Assembly (NCBI GenBank): GCA_029256185.1
Contig: JAQSYI010000047.1
Location: 1 to 64,000, forward strand
Source of the DNA: Paenibacillaceae bacterium
GTDB lineage: Bacteria > Bacillota > Bacilli > Paenibacillales > NBRC-103111
Direction of reading: 5' to 3'
Length of the DNA: 64,000 nucleotides
Part shown: one piece after another, positions 33,121 to 41,593 of the stretch
Numbering within the stretch: position 1 is the first letter of the stretch
Layout: every line of letters starts with the position of its first letter
Notes under the pieces: generated by a model
What the model was told of the DNA's origin: nothing
What the model saw: only the letters and a program-made list of their open reading frames with translations
Database searches by the model: none
Translations under genes and position numbers: made by a program

Positions 33121-34070
33121 AGAATCCCCTCCTGGCCCAGCTTTTTCACTACATAGTTCGTCAGCAGCACCATGGAGAAGGCAATTACATTCTTGAACAG
33201 GCCGACTGCGGTTGTAAAGCTGTACTGCAGCTGCGTCAGGCCCACCCGGTATACATAGGTATCCAGAATATCCGCCACACTGTACACAGCAGGATTGTAC
33301 AGGTTGAAAATCTGGTCAAAGCCTGCGCTGAGAATGCTGCCCGTTTTGAAAATGAATAAAATGGCAATCACAGACATCATACTGGGAAGCGTAATATGAA
33401 TGGTTTGCTTCAGACGCCCGGCTCCATCCATCCTGGCCGCCTCATACAGATGGGGGTCAATTCCTGACAAGGCAGCCAGATAAATAATCGTTCCCCAGCC
33501 TATCTCCTTCCATATAGAGGAAATTACCAAGGTGAACCGAAAATAGTGGGGGTCCCCCAGGAAATAGATGGGCTTGATTCCCACCCAGTCCAGGACTGCG
33601 TTAACGGCTCCCGTGGTGGGGGAGAGGATCGTAATCAGCAGCCCCCCAAGGACAACCCAGGACAAGAAGTGAGGCAGATACGAGATCATCTGCGTGATTT
33701 TCTTGAACAGCTCTGAGCGGAGCTCATTGAAAATTAGGGCAAGAAGGATCGGGGCCGGAAAACCAAAGATAATGTGGTAGCCGCTTATAATTACTGTATT
33801 TTTCAAAATATGAAAGAAATCAGGGGAAGCATTGAACATGTAATCGAAATGCTTGAGCCCTACCCAGGGGCTGTTCCAGACGCCGTCGCGAATCATGTAG
33901 TCCTTGAAGGCGATTTGCACGCCATATAAGGGCCCGTATTCGAATATCAGGTAATAGGCAAGCATGGGAATAAGCATGAGGTACAAATATTTGCATCTCT
34001 TGTACTGCACCCAACGCGATGTTGCTTTTAATGGTACGGATATGAATCCTGCGGTTGTTGACGTTTTCAT
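33117..34070 (-). CDS. Carbohydrate ABC transporter permease (LplB/YteP-type)
   Basis: The partner of the previous permease: about six membrane segments and an EAA-type loop (GIDPHLYEAARMDGAGRLKQTIHITLP). The start is uncertain: ATG at 34070 has AGGTGA 8 bases upstream; GTG at 34091 and 34082 are alternatives that add up to seven residues. The N terminus is polar and the first membrane segment begins at about 32. It lies about 82 bases after the AraC sensor gene and probably opens the transport operon. Confidence 0.92.
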   Translation of the reverse strand: MKTSTTAGFISVPLKATSRWVQYKRCKYLYLMLIPMLAYYLIFEYGPLYGVQIAFKDYMIRDGVWNSPWVGLKHFDYMFNASPDFFHILKNTVIISGYHIIFGFPAPILLALIFNELRSELFKKITQMISYLPHFLSWVVLGGLLITILSPTTGAVNAVLDWVGIKPIYFLGDPHYFRFTLVISSIWKEIGWGTIIYLAALSGIDPHLYEAARMDGAGRLKQTIHITLPSMMSVIAILFIFKTGSILSAGFDQIFNLYNPAVYSVADILDTYVYRVGLTQLQYSFTTAVGLFKNVIAFSMVLLTNYVVKKLGQEGIL

Positions 34071-34152
34071 TTTGGAGTTCACCTGCGCCACCTCTTATTT
34101 TCGCTAGTCAGTATGGATATGCCCCAACTGTAGCATCGGCAGCGTCCGGTCT

Positions 34153-36384
34153 TCAATTGTTCATTTTGAAACGGTTGGGTACAATCTGAATATTGCCGTT
34201 GGCTTGACGATATTGCACAGGGGTTACCCCGTAATGGGCCTTGAACTTCCGGGAGAAATACTGGGAGCTGCCGAATCCGCTGCGCTCCGCTATAAGGACA
34301 GCCGGGTCCTCTGTCTGACACAGGAGCTCTGCGGCACGCTCCAGACGGCGAAGAGTCAGGTAATCCACGAATGTCGTCTGCATCTCATCCTTAAACAGCT
34401 TGCAGATGTACTGCTTCGAATAGGAAGTGATCTCGGTTAGCGTCTCCAGCGAAATCTCCTCATGAAGATGATTGTCCACATACAGCCTAATGGCATTAAG
34501 AATGCGTTCATAGCGGTCATTGCGCTTTTCCAGCCGCTCATAAGCAATCGCGACAGCCATTCCCTTCAGCTTGGCGAAGGAATCTCCCAAGGTGGCTCCG
34601 CGGACATAGGCCTGGGCTTCTCCGCTGCCCTCCAGCATCATTTTGGCCTTGGAGATGGACAGGTGCAGCTGCATCAGGGCAAGCTCTACGGCATCTATGG
34701 AATAATTCCCGGTCCGCAAATCCGTCTCGCATTCGGCGAGAAACTGCTCCAGAGCCGATGGCTCTCCGGCGCGCAGCAGCGTATCCAGCTGCTCCGGCTT
34801 CACTTGGGTGAAATAATCCTTTCGCTGTTCCACCTCCCGGTATCGAATTGCCATGCTCCCTTCCTCCAAAAAACCATAGCGCCGCGCAGTCTCAGCCTCG
34901 GCAACCGACAGATGGATATCCTCCGGCTTGCTGACGGCGCCTCCAATTCCTGCGGCATAGCGAAAAGGACCCTCGATCCTCTCCGCCACCTCATTGAGCT
35001 GAAGGATAACGGCCCCTTCCAGCTCATGGTCATCCGGCAGCTCACTCCAATAAACCAGAACGGCTTCTGTGGCGCTCATGGGAATATACTCGCCTTGCAG
35101 GGCAGCCTCCGATTGAAGAGCGCGCAAATATTCGGCGCAGGCTGCCTGATCCATGCCATAGAGCTCCAGAGAAACAGCAAGGAAGCTGTTGCCCTTGGGA
35201 ATGAACATTTCCTCCTCGCCATAGGCCGCCGATCCTTGAATCAACTCCCTCCATTGCTTCATTAACAGATTGGAGGCATACTTCTTCTGCTGTTGATCCA
35301 GTCGGCGGAGCGCCTGATCCAGCCAGCCGATCTCGCTGACCAGACCGGAGGTCATAAATTGTCCTGTCAAGGCTCTGACCCTCTGGGTCATATAGCGGAA
35401 TGTGCTGTAGCACCACCTGGATACCATATAGGCCAACGCTCCGCCCAGAGCGAAGATAGCGAGTGCCGCAAGGCCAATATCCTGCTTCATCTTCTCTGTG
35501 GTCAGTATAAGAGCATTCTGCTGCCTCAGCAGGACATAATTCCAGCCAAATGCGGATTCCGCAGCAGGCAGAAGGGAAATAACCTGCTCCTCTTGCTTCA
35601 GTATGCTGTAAATCCCTGCGCTGAGCTGCTCCCTCACCTGACCAAGCATGGACGTATCCCATGCGGAGGAAGCGCCTATCATCTGTCCGCTGCCGTCCAG
35701 AACTGCCAGCTTCTCGTTGCGGCTGCCCAGATGATTGCCCAGATTGCCAATGAGCTTCTCCGCATCCAGATCGATAATCATGTAGCCTTTGATCTGGCCG
35801 CTCTTAGCCATGTAAGGCAGCGTATGAATATACGTCAGCACCTTAAGGAGGGCGGGCTGCCCGGTGTCCTTGTTCGCGGTTGTATCGGCAACCGTCCGCA
35901 GGAACCACTGGTGCAGGGGAATCCGCCCACTGGCCAGCAATTCCGCCTGAGGGGAATTTGCGGGAGATTCATAGAAATACCGGTCCACCAGAAAATCATC
36001 CTTCATGAAATAATACGAAAGATTGTGCAAGGAAGGCAGCGAGATAGAAAGCGTTTTCAAATCTTGAGTCAGGCGATTGATGCGGTAATAATTGTCTTCC
36101 TTCCCATTGTCCAGAAAATATTGGATTTCACTCTCCGCTTCCTGCCGCACCGTACTCAGAGCTTTATTCAGCAATAAGGCATTATACTTCTCCAGCTCCT
36201 GCTGCTCCAGGCGCTCCTGAAGCATGGACAGCTGATTGACGCCGCTGCGCTGCATCTCTTCATCCATCATTGCTGCGGTGCGGCTGAGCAGCATGCCGCC
36301 GCCTACTGCAAGAATCATGCACATCAGCATCAGATGGGACATGACCAGCTTCATCAGATAGCTTCCCCTCAGACGGTCGACCAT
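34153..36384 (-). CDS. Membrane-anchored AraC-family sensor regulator
   Basis: 743 residues: two membrane segments (about 12-32 and 285-310) enclosing an extracellular sensor of about 250 residues, a linker, then a cytoplasmic output ending in two AraC helix-turn-helices (about 640-740, ETLTEITSYSKQYICKLFKDEM and ERSGFGSSQYFSRKFKAHYGVTPVQYRQ). This YesM-fused-to-AraC layout is common in Paenibacillus sugar loci and transmits extracellular sugar signals. The ATG at 36384 follows GGGGGAAC; the frame extends 61 codons upstream without a start signal. It sits at the head of the locus and likely activates it. Confidence 0.9.
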   Translation of the reverse strand: MVDRLRGSYLMKLVMSHLMLMCMILAVGGGMLLSRTAAMMDEEMQRSGVNQLSMLQERLEQQELEKYNALLLNKALSTVRQEAESEIQYFLDNGKEDNYYRINRLTQDLKTLSISLPSLHNLSYYFMKDDFLVDRYFYESPANSPQAELLASGRIPLHQWFLRTVADTTANKDTGQPALLKVLTYIHTLPYMAKSGQIKGYMIIDLDAEKLIGNLGNHLGSRNEKLAVLDGSGQMIGASSAWDTSMLGQVREQLSAGIYSILKQEEQVISLLPAAESAFGWNYVLLRQQNALILTTEKMKQDIGLAALAIFALGGALAYMVSRWCYSTFRYMTQRVRALTGQFMTSGLVSEIGWLDQALRRLDQQQKKYASNLLMKQWRELIQGSAAYGEEEMFIPKGNSFLAVSLELYGMDQAACAEYLRALQSEAALQGEYIPMSATEAVLVYWSELPDDHELEGAVILQLNEVAERIEGPFRYAAGIGGAVSKPEDIHLSVAEAETARRYGFLEEGSMAIRYREVEQRKDYFTQVKPEQLDTLLRAGEPSALEQFLAECETDLRTGNYSIDAVELALMQLHLSISKAKMMLEGSGEAQAYVRGATLGDSFAKLKGMAVAIAYERLEKRNDRYERILNAIRLYVDNHLHEEISLETLTEITSYSKQYICKLFKDEMQTTFVDYLTLRRLERAAELLCQTEDPAVLIAERSGFGSSQYFSRKFKAHYGVTPVQYRQANGNIQIVPNRFKMNN

Positions 36385-36582
36385 CCTTGTTCCCCCTTTT
36401 TTTAATAGGCTCGTCTTGTTGTTGCAGACAAGTGCCCCCGCGTTTTTCCATAAGCATAACCATAGAAGGCGACTTGATGCCCCCCATTCGTCTGATGGAA
36501 ATATTTTACCATGCCTTCGCTTCACCAGCAATTCCATCGTTTGACGAATGGGGGGATCTCCCGGCAACGCAGGGCTTCAAGC

Positions 36583-37302
36583 TCAACGGCAATAACGGGC
36601 GGCGATGGAACGGTAATGCTCCGTGTTGGCAACCGGCTTGCTGCCTCTCAGATAGAAGCGGTCCGACACCTTCCAGGTATGGCTTTTCTTATTGGCCCTG
36701 CGCATATATACATAATTGTAAGGGGACGTGGCGTAGGTTTCATATCCTTTATCGCGGCATTGCTTCAGGAAGGCCACATCCTCCCCCAGAGAACGGTCGG
36801 GGAACCGCACCTGTCTGGACAACCGTCCGGTGAACAACAGTGTCCCTCCCTGCACAAAATGCACATGCTTGTTCGCTTCACCAGGCGACCGGATAATCAG
36901 CTTCTTGCTCGCCTCCAGGTATACGAGTGAGGCGTGCTTGCCCACGATATCGCTTTTGGTGCGCCTTAGCGCTTTCACCTGCTCCCTGAGATAAAAGGGC
37001 GAATAGTAGTCATCGTCATCGAACTTGGCGATTAGCGGCAGCCTGGCTTTGGCAATTCCACAGTTCAGGCATTGTCCCAACGAAATTTTCTGCGGCACCT
37101 GATACACCGAGATCCGGGGATAGGCGCGGATTTTGTTCCGGTATTGCCGGAGACTCATGCTGTCCTTATTCAGGATAATGATCAATTCCTTATGGGCATA
37201 CCGCTGACTCAGGAAATTCCTCAGGATGTTATCAAAAAACTGCGGGCGATTGGTGCACACGATAACCGATACTCCATTTGCCGTCTCCGCTGGTTTGCTC
37301 AA
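36583..37302 (-). CDS. Family 2 glycosyltransferase
   Basis: A 239-residue GT-A fold transferase of GT2 type: N-terminal VSVIVCTNRP, nucleotide-sugar-binding DDDDYY (about residues 96-101) and a small C-terminal part with SLGEDVAFLKQC. There is no membrane segment. It starts with TTG preceded by GGAGG at 7 bases. Donor and acceptor are unknown; the short length suggests a spore or surface-glycan enzyme. It lies 74 bases after the anchored protein below and is probably cotranscribed. Confidence 0.88.
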   Translation of the reverse strand: MSKPAETANGVSVIVCTNRPQFFDNILRNFLSQRYAHKELIIILNKDSMSLRQYRNKIRAYPRISVYQVPQKISLGQCLNCGIAKARLPLIAKFDDDDYYSPFYLREQVKALRRTKSDIVGKHASLVYLEASKKLIIRSPGEANKHVHFVQGGTLLFTGRLSRQVRFPDRSLGEDVAFLKQCRDKGYETYATSPYNYVYMRRANKKSHTWKVSDRFYLRGSKPVANTEHYRSIAARYCR

Positions 37303-37376
37303 GCCGGTCCCTCCCCATTTATCGTCCTTTCAACATATGAGAGGGACCTGACCGCGGTGCGGGCTTGGGCAGGCAT

Positions 37377-38330
37377 TCATTCTTCGTATACGTAACCGTC
37401 CTGGAATTCAATGGCCAGCCTGAAGCTCAATTGATGCGCAGATTCCTGATTCAGCTTCAATTCCAGATAATCCTTGGCAAAGGTCACGGTATGAAAATAC
37501 AGGTAGTGCGTTCTGCCGTCCGGCTTCTCCGGGGACGGGTTTTGCCTGGCGAATTGCTCCAGGGTCACGGAGGGGTCGATTTGGCCTGAGGCGACAGCCA
37601 GATTGTACCGGTCCCGGATTTGACCGTCGCTTCCGGACTGCTGAATTCTGGCAGTCACGTCGACTTCATCATAGAGCACATTGTTCTTCATCACCTGCAG
37701 ACGCACCTTTTTGATGCCCATATCCGGAATTTCGGTATTGCTGACGGAAAATGAAAAGTCAGCTTCCAGCTTCTCCTTGGAGACGGCTGTGCCCCTGGTG
37801 TCTACGGTGACGCGGCGCGCGTAGATTTCATCATACAGCGAAAGCCGCTCTTCGTAAGCGTTCAGCTGACGCTGGTCGCCGCTTTCGCTTTTTTCCCACA
37901 CTTGGAGCAGGTAGTTGCGCTCCGCGGAAACTTCGAATTGCGCTCCGTAAGTCAGGCCGCTGCGCAAGGTCAGCTCCGCTTCTCCCGAGGGCCCGTTCCC
38001 TTCGGCGCTGTAGGCAACCAGCACCTTGGCCGTTCCGGACACTTCCTTGAGCGTAACCGTCAAGTCGACCACAGCCGTTTTCCGCACCGGGTCAATGTCC
38101 TTGTACTCATAATTCACGTTTTCCACCTTGTTGCCCTGGGTTTTTATCTCATTGCCGATCCCGTTTATGATTCTGCTCTCCAGGTTCATCATCTCTCTTT
38201 GTACGTTGCTCATCACGGAAGCCGTTTCATTCCTTGTGCTTGCGACTTCCTTCTTGATGGAGTGGCCATAGTAGATAACGGCCAACAGGTTTGCCGTCAA
38301 CAGAACCAGTGCCGCCTTCGTTTTATCCAT
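37377..38330 (-). CDS. Membrane-anchored protein of unknown function
   Basis: I do not recognise this 317-residue protein. It has a short N-terminal hydrophobic segment (AALVLLTANLLAVIYYG, residues about 6-22), then a basic KKEVAS stretch, a likely coiled coil (RNETASVMSNVQREMMNLESRI) and a beta-rich soluble part with repeated VDLTV, VRLQVM and YDEVDV strands. It probably projects from the membrane. GGGAGCGCAT precedes the ATG. It is upstream of the GT2 gene on the same strand. Confidence 0.7.
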   Translation of the reverse strand: MDKTKAALVLLTANLLAVIYYGHSIKKEVASTRNETASVMSNVQREMMNLESRIINGIGNEIKTQGNKVENVNYEYKDIDPVRKTAVVDLTVTLKEVSGTAKVLVAYSAEGNGPSGEAELTLRSGLTYGAQFEVSAERNYLLQVWEKSESGDQRQLNAYEERLSLYDEIYARRVTVDTRGTAVSKEKLEADFSFSVSNTEIPDMGIKKVRLQVMKNNVLYDEVDVTARIQQSGSDGQIRDRYNLAVASGQIDPSVTLEQFARQNPSPEKPDGRTHYLYFHTVTFAKDYLELKLNQESAHQLSFRLAIEFQDGYVYEE

Positions 38331-38362
38331 ATGCGCTCCCTTCTTCTTGCCAAATTAGCGTG

Positions 38363-38395
38363 ACAAGCCCTCATGAACCATTCATGAGGGCTTGT
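38363..38395. terminator. Strong hairpin downstream of tyrS
   Basis: A perfect 15-bp stem, ACAAGCCCTCATGAA and its complement around CCA, lies between tyrS and the anchored-protein gene. T tracts are poor on both sides, so termination efficiency is uncertain. A second 9-bp hairpin overlaps the tyrS stop (about 38410-38433). Confidence 0.6.
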
Positions 38396-38431
38396 TGTTA
38401 GGGTTGCTTAGGACGTGTCTGAAAACACGCC

Positions 38432-39691
38432 CTAGGACATTTTCACCAGGCTGTAATTTTTCTTGCCCTTGCGGATGATGATGAAGCGGCCGCCGATAGC
38501 CTGCTCCGCCGACACCTCCACTGCCAAGTCGCTGATGCGCTCACCGTTCATGGAGATAGCGCCTTTGGTTATATCCTCGCGCGCCTGCCGCTTGGAGGGC
38601 TCGATGCCCAGGTCAACCAGCCAATCGACAATATTCTTCGGCTCGCGGGCGGCTTCGAAGGTAGGCATATCCTTAAAGCCCTGCTCGATTTCATCGGCGG
38701 TCAAGGACTTGATATCCCCGCTGAACAGCGCCGCGGTAATCCGTTTGGCCTGCTCCAGCATATGCTCGCCATGAACGAAGCGGGTCATTTCCTCTGCCAG
38801 CATTTTTTGCGCCTCGCGCTTATGGGGCTCGGTCTGCACCTTGTCCGCCAGTTCCTCAATCTGCTCCTTGGACAGGAACGTAAAGTACTTCAGGTATTTC
38901 ACCACGTCCCGGTCATCGGTATTGGCCCAGAACTGGTAGAACTCATAGGGAGTGGTCTTTTTCGGGTCAAGCCATACCGCCCCGCCTGCCGACTTGCCGA
39001 ATTTCGTGCCGTCCGCCTTCAGCATAAGGGGAATGGTGAGGGCGAAGGCCTTGGCTTCGGGACCTTCCTTCTTGCGGATCAGATCCAGACCGCTGGTGAT
39101 ATTGCCCCATTGGTCGGAGCCGCCGATCTGCAACTGCACATCCTCATGCTGGTACAGATGCAGGAAGTCCAGGGACTGCAGAATCTGATAGGCGAATTCG
39201 GTGAAGGATATGCCGCTCTCCAGCCGGTTGGCCACCACATCCTTGGCCAGCATGGTGTTGATGCTGAAATTCTTGCCATAGTCGCGCAAAAATTCGATCA
39301 CATTGATCTTATGCGTCCAATCATAATTGTTCACCATGCGGATCTGATTGTCCCCGTCGGTGACGAACAGCTTCTTCATCTGCTCTGTCAGAGCGTCTAC
39401 GTTGGCTTGGACCTCCTCCAGCGTCTGCAGCGAGCGCTCGCTTTGCCGGCCGCTGGGATCGCCGATGGTGCCGGTCGCCCCGCCGATCAGGATCACCGGA
39501 CGGTGCCCGGCCAGCTGGAACCGCTTCAGCACCATGAACGGAATCAGGTGGCCGATATGCATGCTGTCGCCGGTAGGGTCCACGCCGCAGTACAGGGACA
39601 CCTCCTTCTGATTGGCCAGCTCCCGCAGTCCCTCCGCATCCGATTGTTGATTGATGGCGTCCCGCCATTCCAGCTCGTCGATAATATTCAC
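38432..39691 (-). CDS. tyrS: Tyrosyl-tRNA synthetase
   Basis: Class I synthetase that charges tRNA-Tyr. The HIGH motif is at residues 45-48, the KMSKS-type motif is KFGKS (230-234) and the C-terminal S4 RNA-binding domain follows (about 350-419). The TyrS adenylation signature YCGVDPTGDSMHIGH is exact. 419 residues, the usual length. It starts with GTG, 10 bases after AAGGGG. A T-box leader and a consensus promoter lie upstream, so expression follows tRNA-Tyr charging. Confidence 0.97.
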   Translation of the reverse strand: MNIIDELEWRDAINQQSDAEGLRELANQKEVSLYCGVDPTGDSMHIGHLIPFMVLKRFQLAGHRPVILIGGATGTIGDPSGRQSERSLQTLEEVQANVDALTEQMKKLFVTDGDNQIRMVNNYDWTHKINVIEFLRDYGKNFSINTMLAKDVVANRLESGISFTEFAYQILQSLDFLHLYQHEDVQLQIGGSDQWGNITSGLDLIRKKEGPEAKAFALTIPLMLKADGTKFGKSAGGAVWLDPKKTTPYEFYQFWANTDDRDVVKYLKYFTFLSKEQIEELADKVQTEPHKREAQKMLAEEMTRFVHGEHMLEQAKRITAALFSGDIKSLTADEIEQGFKDMPTFEAAREPKNIVDWLVDLGIEPSKRQAREDITKGAISMNGERISDLAVEVSAEQAIGGRFIIIRKGKKNYSLVKMS

Positions 39692-39749
39692 TTTGCCAAC
39701 ACCCCTTCAATTTGTATACCCCATCCACCCGCTCAAAGACTCTGAACGC

Positions 39750-40019
39750 AAAAAACGCCCCCGGGTCCATTACAGACCACAGGGACGATTATAAACCGTG
39801 TTACCACCCAAATTGCACCAACGGACGGACAGATCAAACTGTGCGCCGTTCATGCCGCTCTCGGCGAGATATCGTTCACCATTCCGCCCGGCATTGCCCG
39901 GGATACTCCAGAGTTGTAATTCGCGCGCTTCATGTGTACCGGGTTGCATCACCCCCGGCTTGCTGGAACAGGGACAAAGCGGCTACTGGGCTCCTTCAAC
40001 GTATGACGCTTATTGGATT
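39750..40019 (-). promoter_or_regulatory. T-box leader of tyrS (specifier TAC)
   Basis: The conserved T-box sequence appears on the minus strand as TGGGTGGTAACACGG (about 39797-39811), followed by a terminator whose stem ends in GGGGGCG and then six T (about 39750-39790). The stem I region contains GAATTACAACTC, giving the Tyr specifier TAC at 39916-39918. Uncharged tRNA-Tyr should favour the antiterminator. Confidence 0.88.
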
Positions 40020-40025
40020 ACCGTT

Positions 40026-40054
40026 AGTATAATGAACCAGGTTATGAAAGTCAA
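40026..40054 (-). promoter_or_regulatory. SigA promoter of tyrS T-box operon
   Basis: TTGACT (40049-40054), a 17-base spacer and TATACT (40026-40031) on the minus strand, about 10 bases before the T-box leader. The 486 bases between tyrS and the next gene hold this promoter and the T-box. Confidence 0.85.
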
Positions 40055-40177
40055 CAGTGCCCCCGGTATTCCGCAAAAACATTTCCTCTTTTGCGGAAGA
40101 CATCGCAGAACTATGGATAGCCATGAAAAAAAAGCAAATAATACCTTAACAAGGAGACGCTTCAGGAGGGAATTGCG

Positions 40178-41179
40178 ATGGATAAGCAAAGCATAAAATT
40201 GACAGCCCCCGAAATAACGGGACTATGGTCGACATATATGCAAAACAGTGCTACGGAATGCATATATAAACATTTCCTCACTTTCGTGAAGGACACCGAA
40301 ATCAGACCTGTTGTAGAAGGAACGCTAGCATTAACCCAATCCCAATCCCAACAAATCCGGGATATCTTTGAAATGGAGCAAATTCCCGTTCCTCAAGGAT
40401 TCTCTGATGCGGATGTTGATTTGTCCGCCGCTCCGCTGTATACCGATCTGTATGCATTAAGCTTTGTTTACCGGGTAGGCCAAGTCAATCTGCATCATTT
40501 TGGCGCGGCAGCCACCAAGGTAGCCCGGGATGATGTGGCCGCTTTCTTTTTTACAGGCTTGGAATCAGTAACAAAATTATATAAAGTGTCCCTGCATGTC
40601 ATGCTGACAAAAGGAATCTATGACAGGCCGCCAAAGATGGTTTATTCGGACAAGGTGGAATTTATTCGGGATGAGTCCTTCCTGGGCAAGTGGTTTGGCG
40701 AGCAGCGGACCTTGAATGCCCTGGAGCTGGGAGAGATTTTCTTCGTCATCGAACGGAATTATATCGGATTGCTGCTGTTGTTCGGGCTTATACAAGTGAT
40801 GAAGGACAAAGAAATCAAACAGTTCCTGCTCAAAGGAAAGGAATTAAGCGAGAAACAGATCAATATCTTCAACACCATTCTCAGAAATGAGAACTTGCTG
40901 GAGATTTCCCCCGTCACAATGGAGGTGACAAATTCCACCGTTTCTCCCTTCTCGGATAAATTGATTCTGTTCCTGATCACCACGACAACGTCGGCAAGCC
41001 TGTCCTTGGTGGCCTATGCCATGTCTGTATCCATGAGAAAAGACCTGATTGCCCATTACTCCAGAATTATGGCAGAGATTATGCTGTATGGCGAAGAAGG
41101 GATCAAGCTCATGATTAACCGGGGCTGGATGGAGGAGCCTCCCCAACCGTTCGACAGGAAGACGGTTATGAGAGTATAA
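40178..41179 (+). CDS. DUF3231-family protein
   Basis: A 333-residue helical protein of the DUF3231 family (as I recall it), found in spore-forming Bacillales and thought, without proof, to have a two-domain four-helix-bundle fold. It repeats a motif twice: LTAPEITGLWSTYMQNSATECIYKHFL and a similar second-half segment (LNALELGEIFFVIERNYI). AGGAGG lies 6 bases before the ATG. It is a single-gene unit. Function unknown. Confidence 0.8.
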   Translation: MDKQSIKLTAPEITGLWSTYMQNSATECIYKHFLTFVKDTEIRPVVEGTLALTQSQSQQIRDIFEMEQIPVPQGFSDADVDLSAAPLYTDLYALSFVYRVGQVNLHHFGAAATKVARDDVAAFFFTGLESVTKLYKVSLHVMLTKGIYDRPPKMVYSDKVEFIRDESFLGKWFGEQRTLNALELGEIFFVIERNYIGLLLLFGLIQVMKDKEIKQFLLKGKELSEKQINIFNTILRNENLLEISPVTMEVTNSTVSPFSDKLILFLITTTTSASLSLVAYAMSVSMRKDLIAHYSRIMAEIMLYGEEGIKLMINRGWMEEPPQPFDRKTVMRV

Positions 41180-41189
41180 CGTTATGCCC

Positions 41190-41228
41190 AAAAAGAGGGA
41201 AGCTCCGGAGACTGTCCCTTCCGGAGCT
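41190..41228 (-). terminator. Terminator of small membrane protein gene
   Basis: AGCTCCGGA pairs with TCCGGAGCT, and on the minus strand CTTCCCTCTTTTT follows. Confidence 0.7.
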
Positions 41229-41234
41229 CGCTTG

Positions 41235-41423
41235 CTATTTGCGGATTTTCTTATTCCATCTGGTGTACATCACCAACGCGGTAATGATCATGCCGATAAA
41301 CCCCAGATTGTCGGCCGCCTCCGGACTCAAGCCCAGCATCATACCGCCATTGGTTATGATGCCTTTCACCAACAGCGCCGTAATAATCAACATCAACGGA
41401 CGGATAAAATTATACCTTCTCAA
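41235..41423 (-). CDS. Small two-span membrane protein, 62 residues
   Basis: Two hydrophobic segments (PLMLIITALLVKGIITNGG and NLGFIGMIITALVMYTRW) with a positive end, typical of small uncharacterised membrane proteins. The TTG at 41423 has GGAGG 7 bases upstream; an upstream TTG at 41438 would overlap that site. Function unknown. Confidence 0.6.
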   Translation of the reverse strand: MRRYNFIRPLMLIITALLVKGIITNGGMMLGLSPEAADNLGFIGMIITALVMYTRWNKKIRK

Positions 41424-41520
41424 TGAATGTCCTCCCAAAGGTAATGGCCCAAATAAGTTCTCCCTTCAATTATACATAATCGCCAGGCAAAAATACATCC
41501 GATGGATCTCCCCCGCCACA

Positions 41521-41550
41521 TTGCGTATCCGCTTCCAGTTGTCCTATAAT
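41521..41550 (+). promoter_or_regulatory. Promoter of two-component operon
   Basis: TTGCGT (41521-41526) and TATAAT (41545-41550) are 18 bases apart, 43 bases before the kinase start. Confidence 0.65.
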
Positions 41551-41593
41551 TTACATCATGAACAGACAGACGGACCAAGTAGGGAGGCGGCGA

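Noticed and set aside
38762..39745. A plus-strand frame opposite tyrS
   Set aside because: tyrS is unmistakable; the shadow has no motif.
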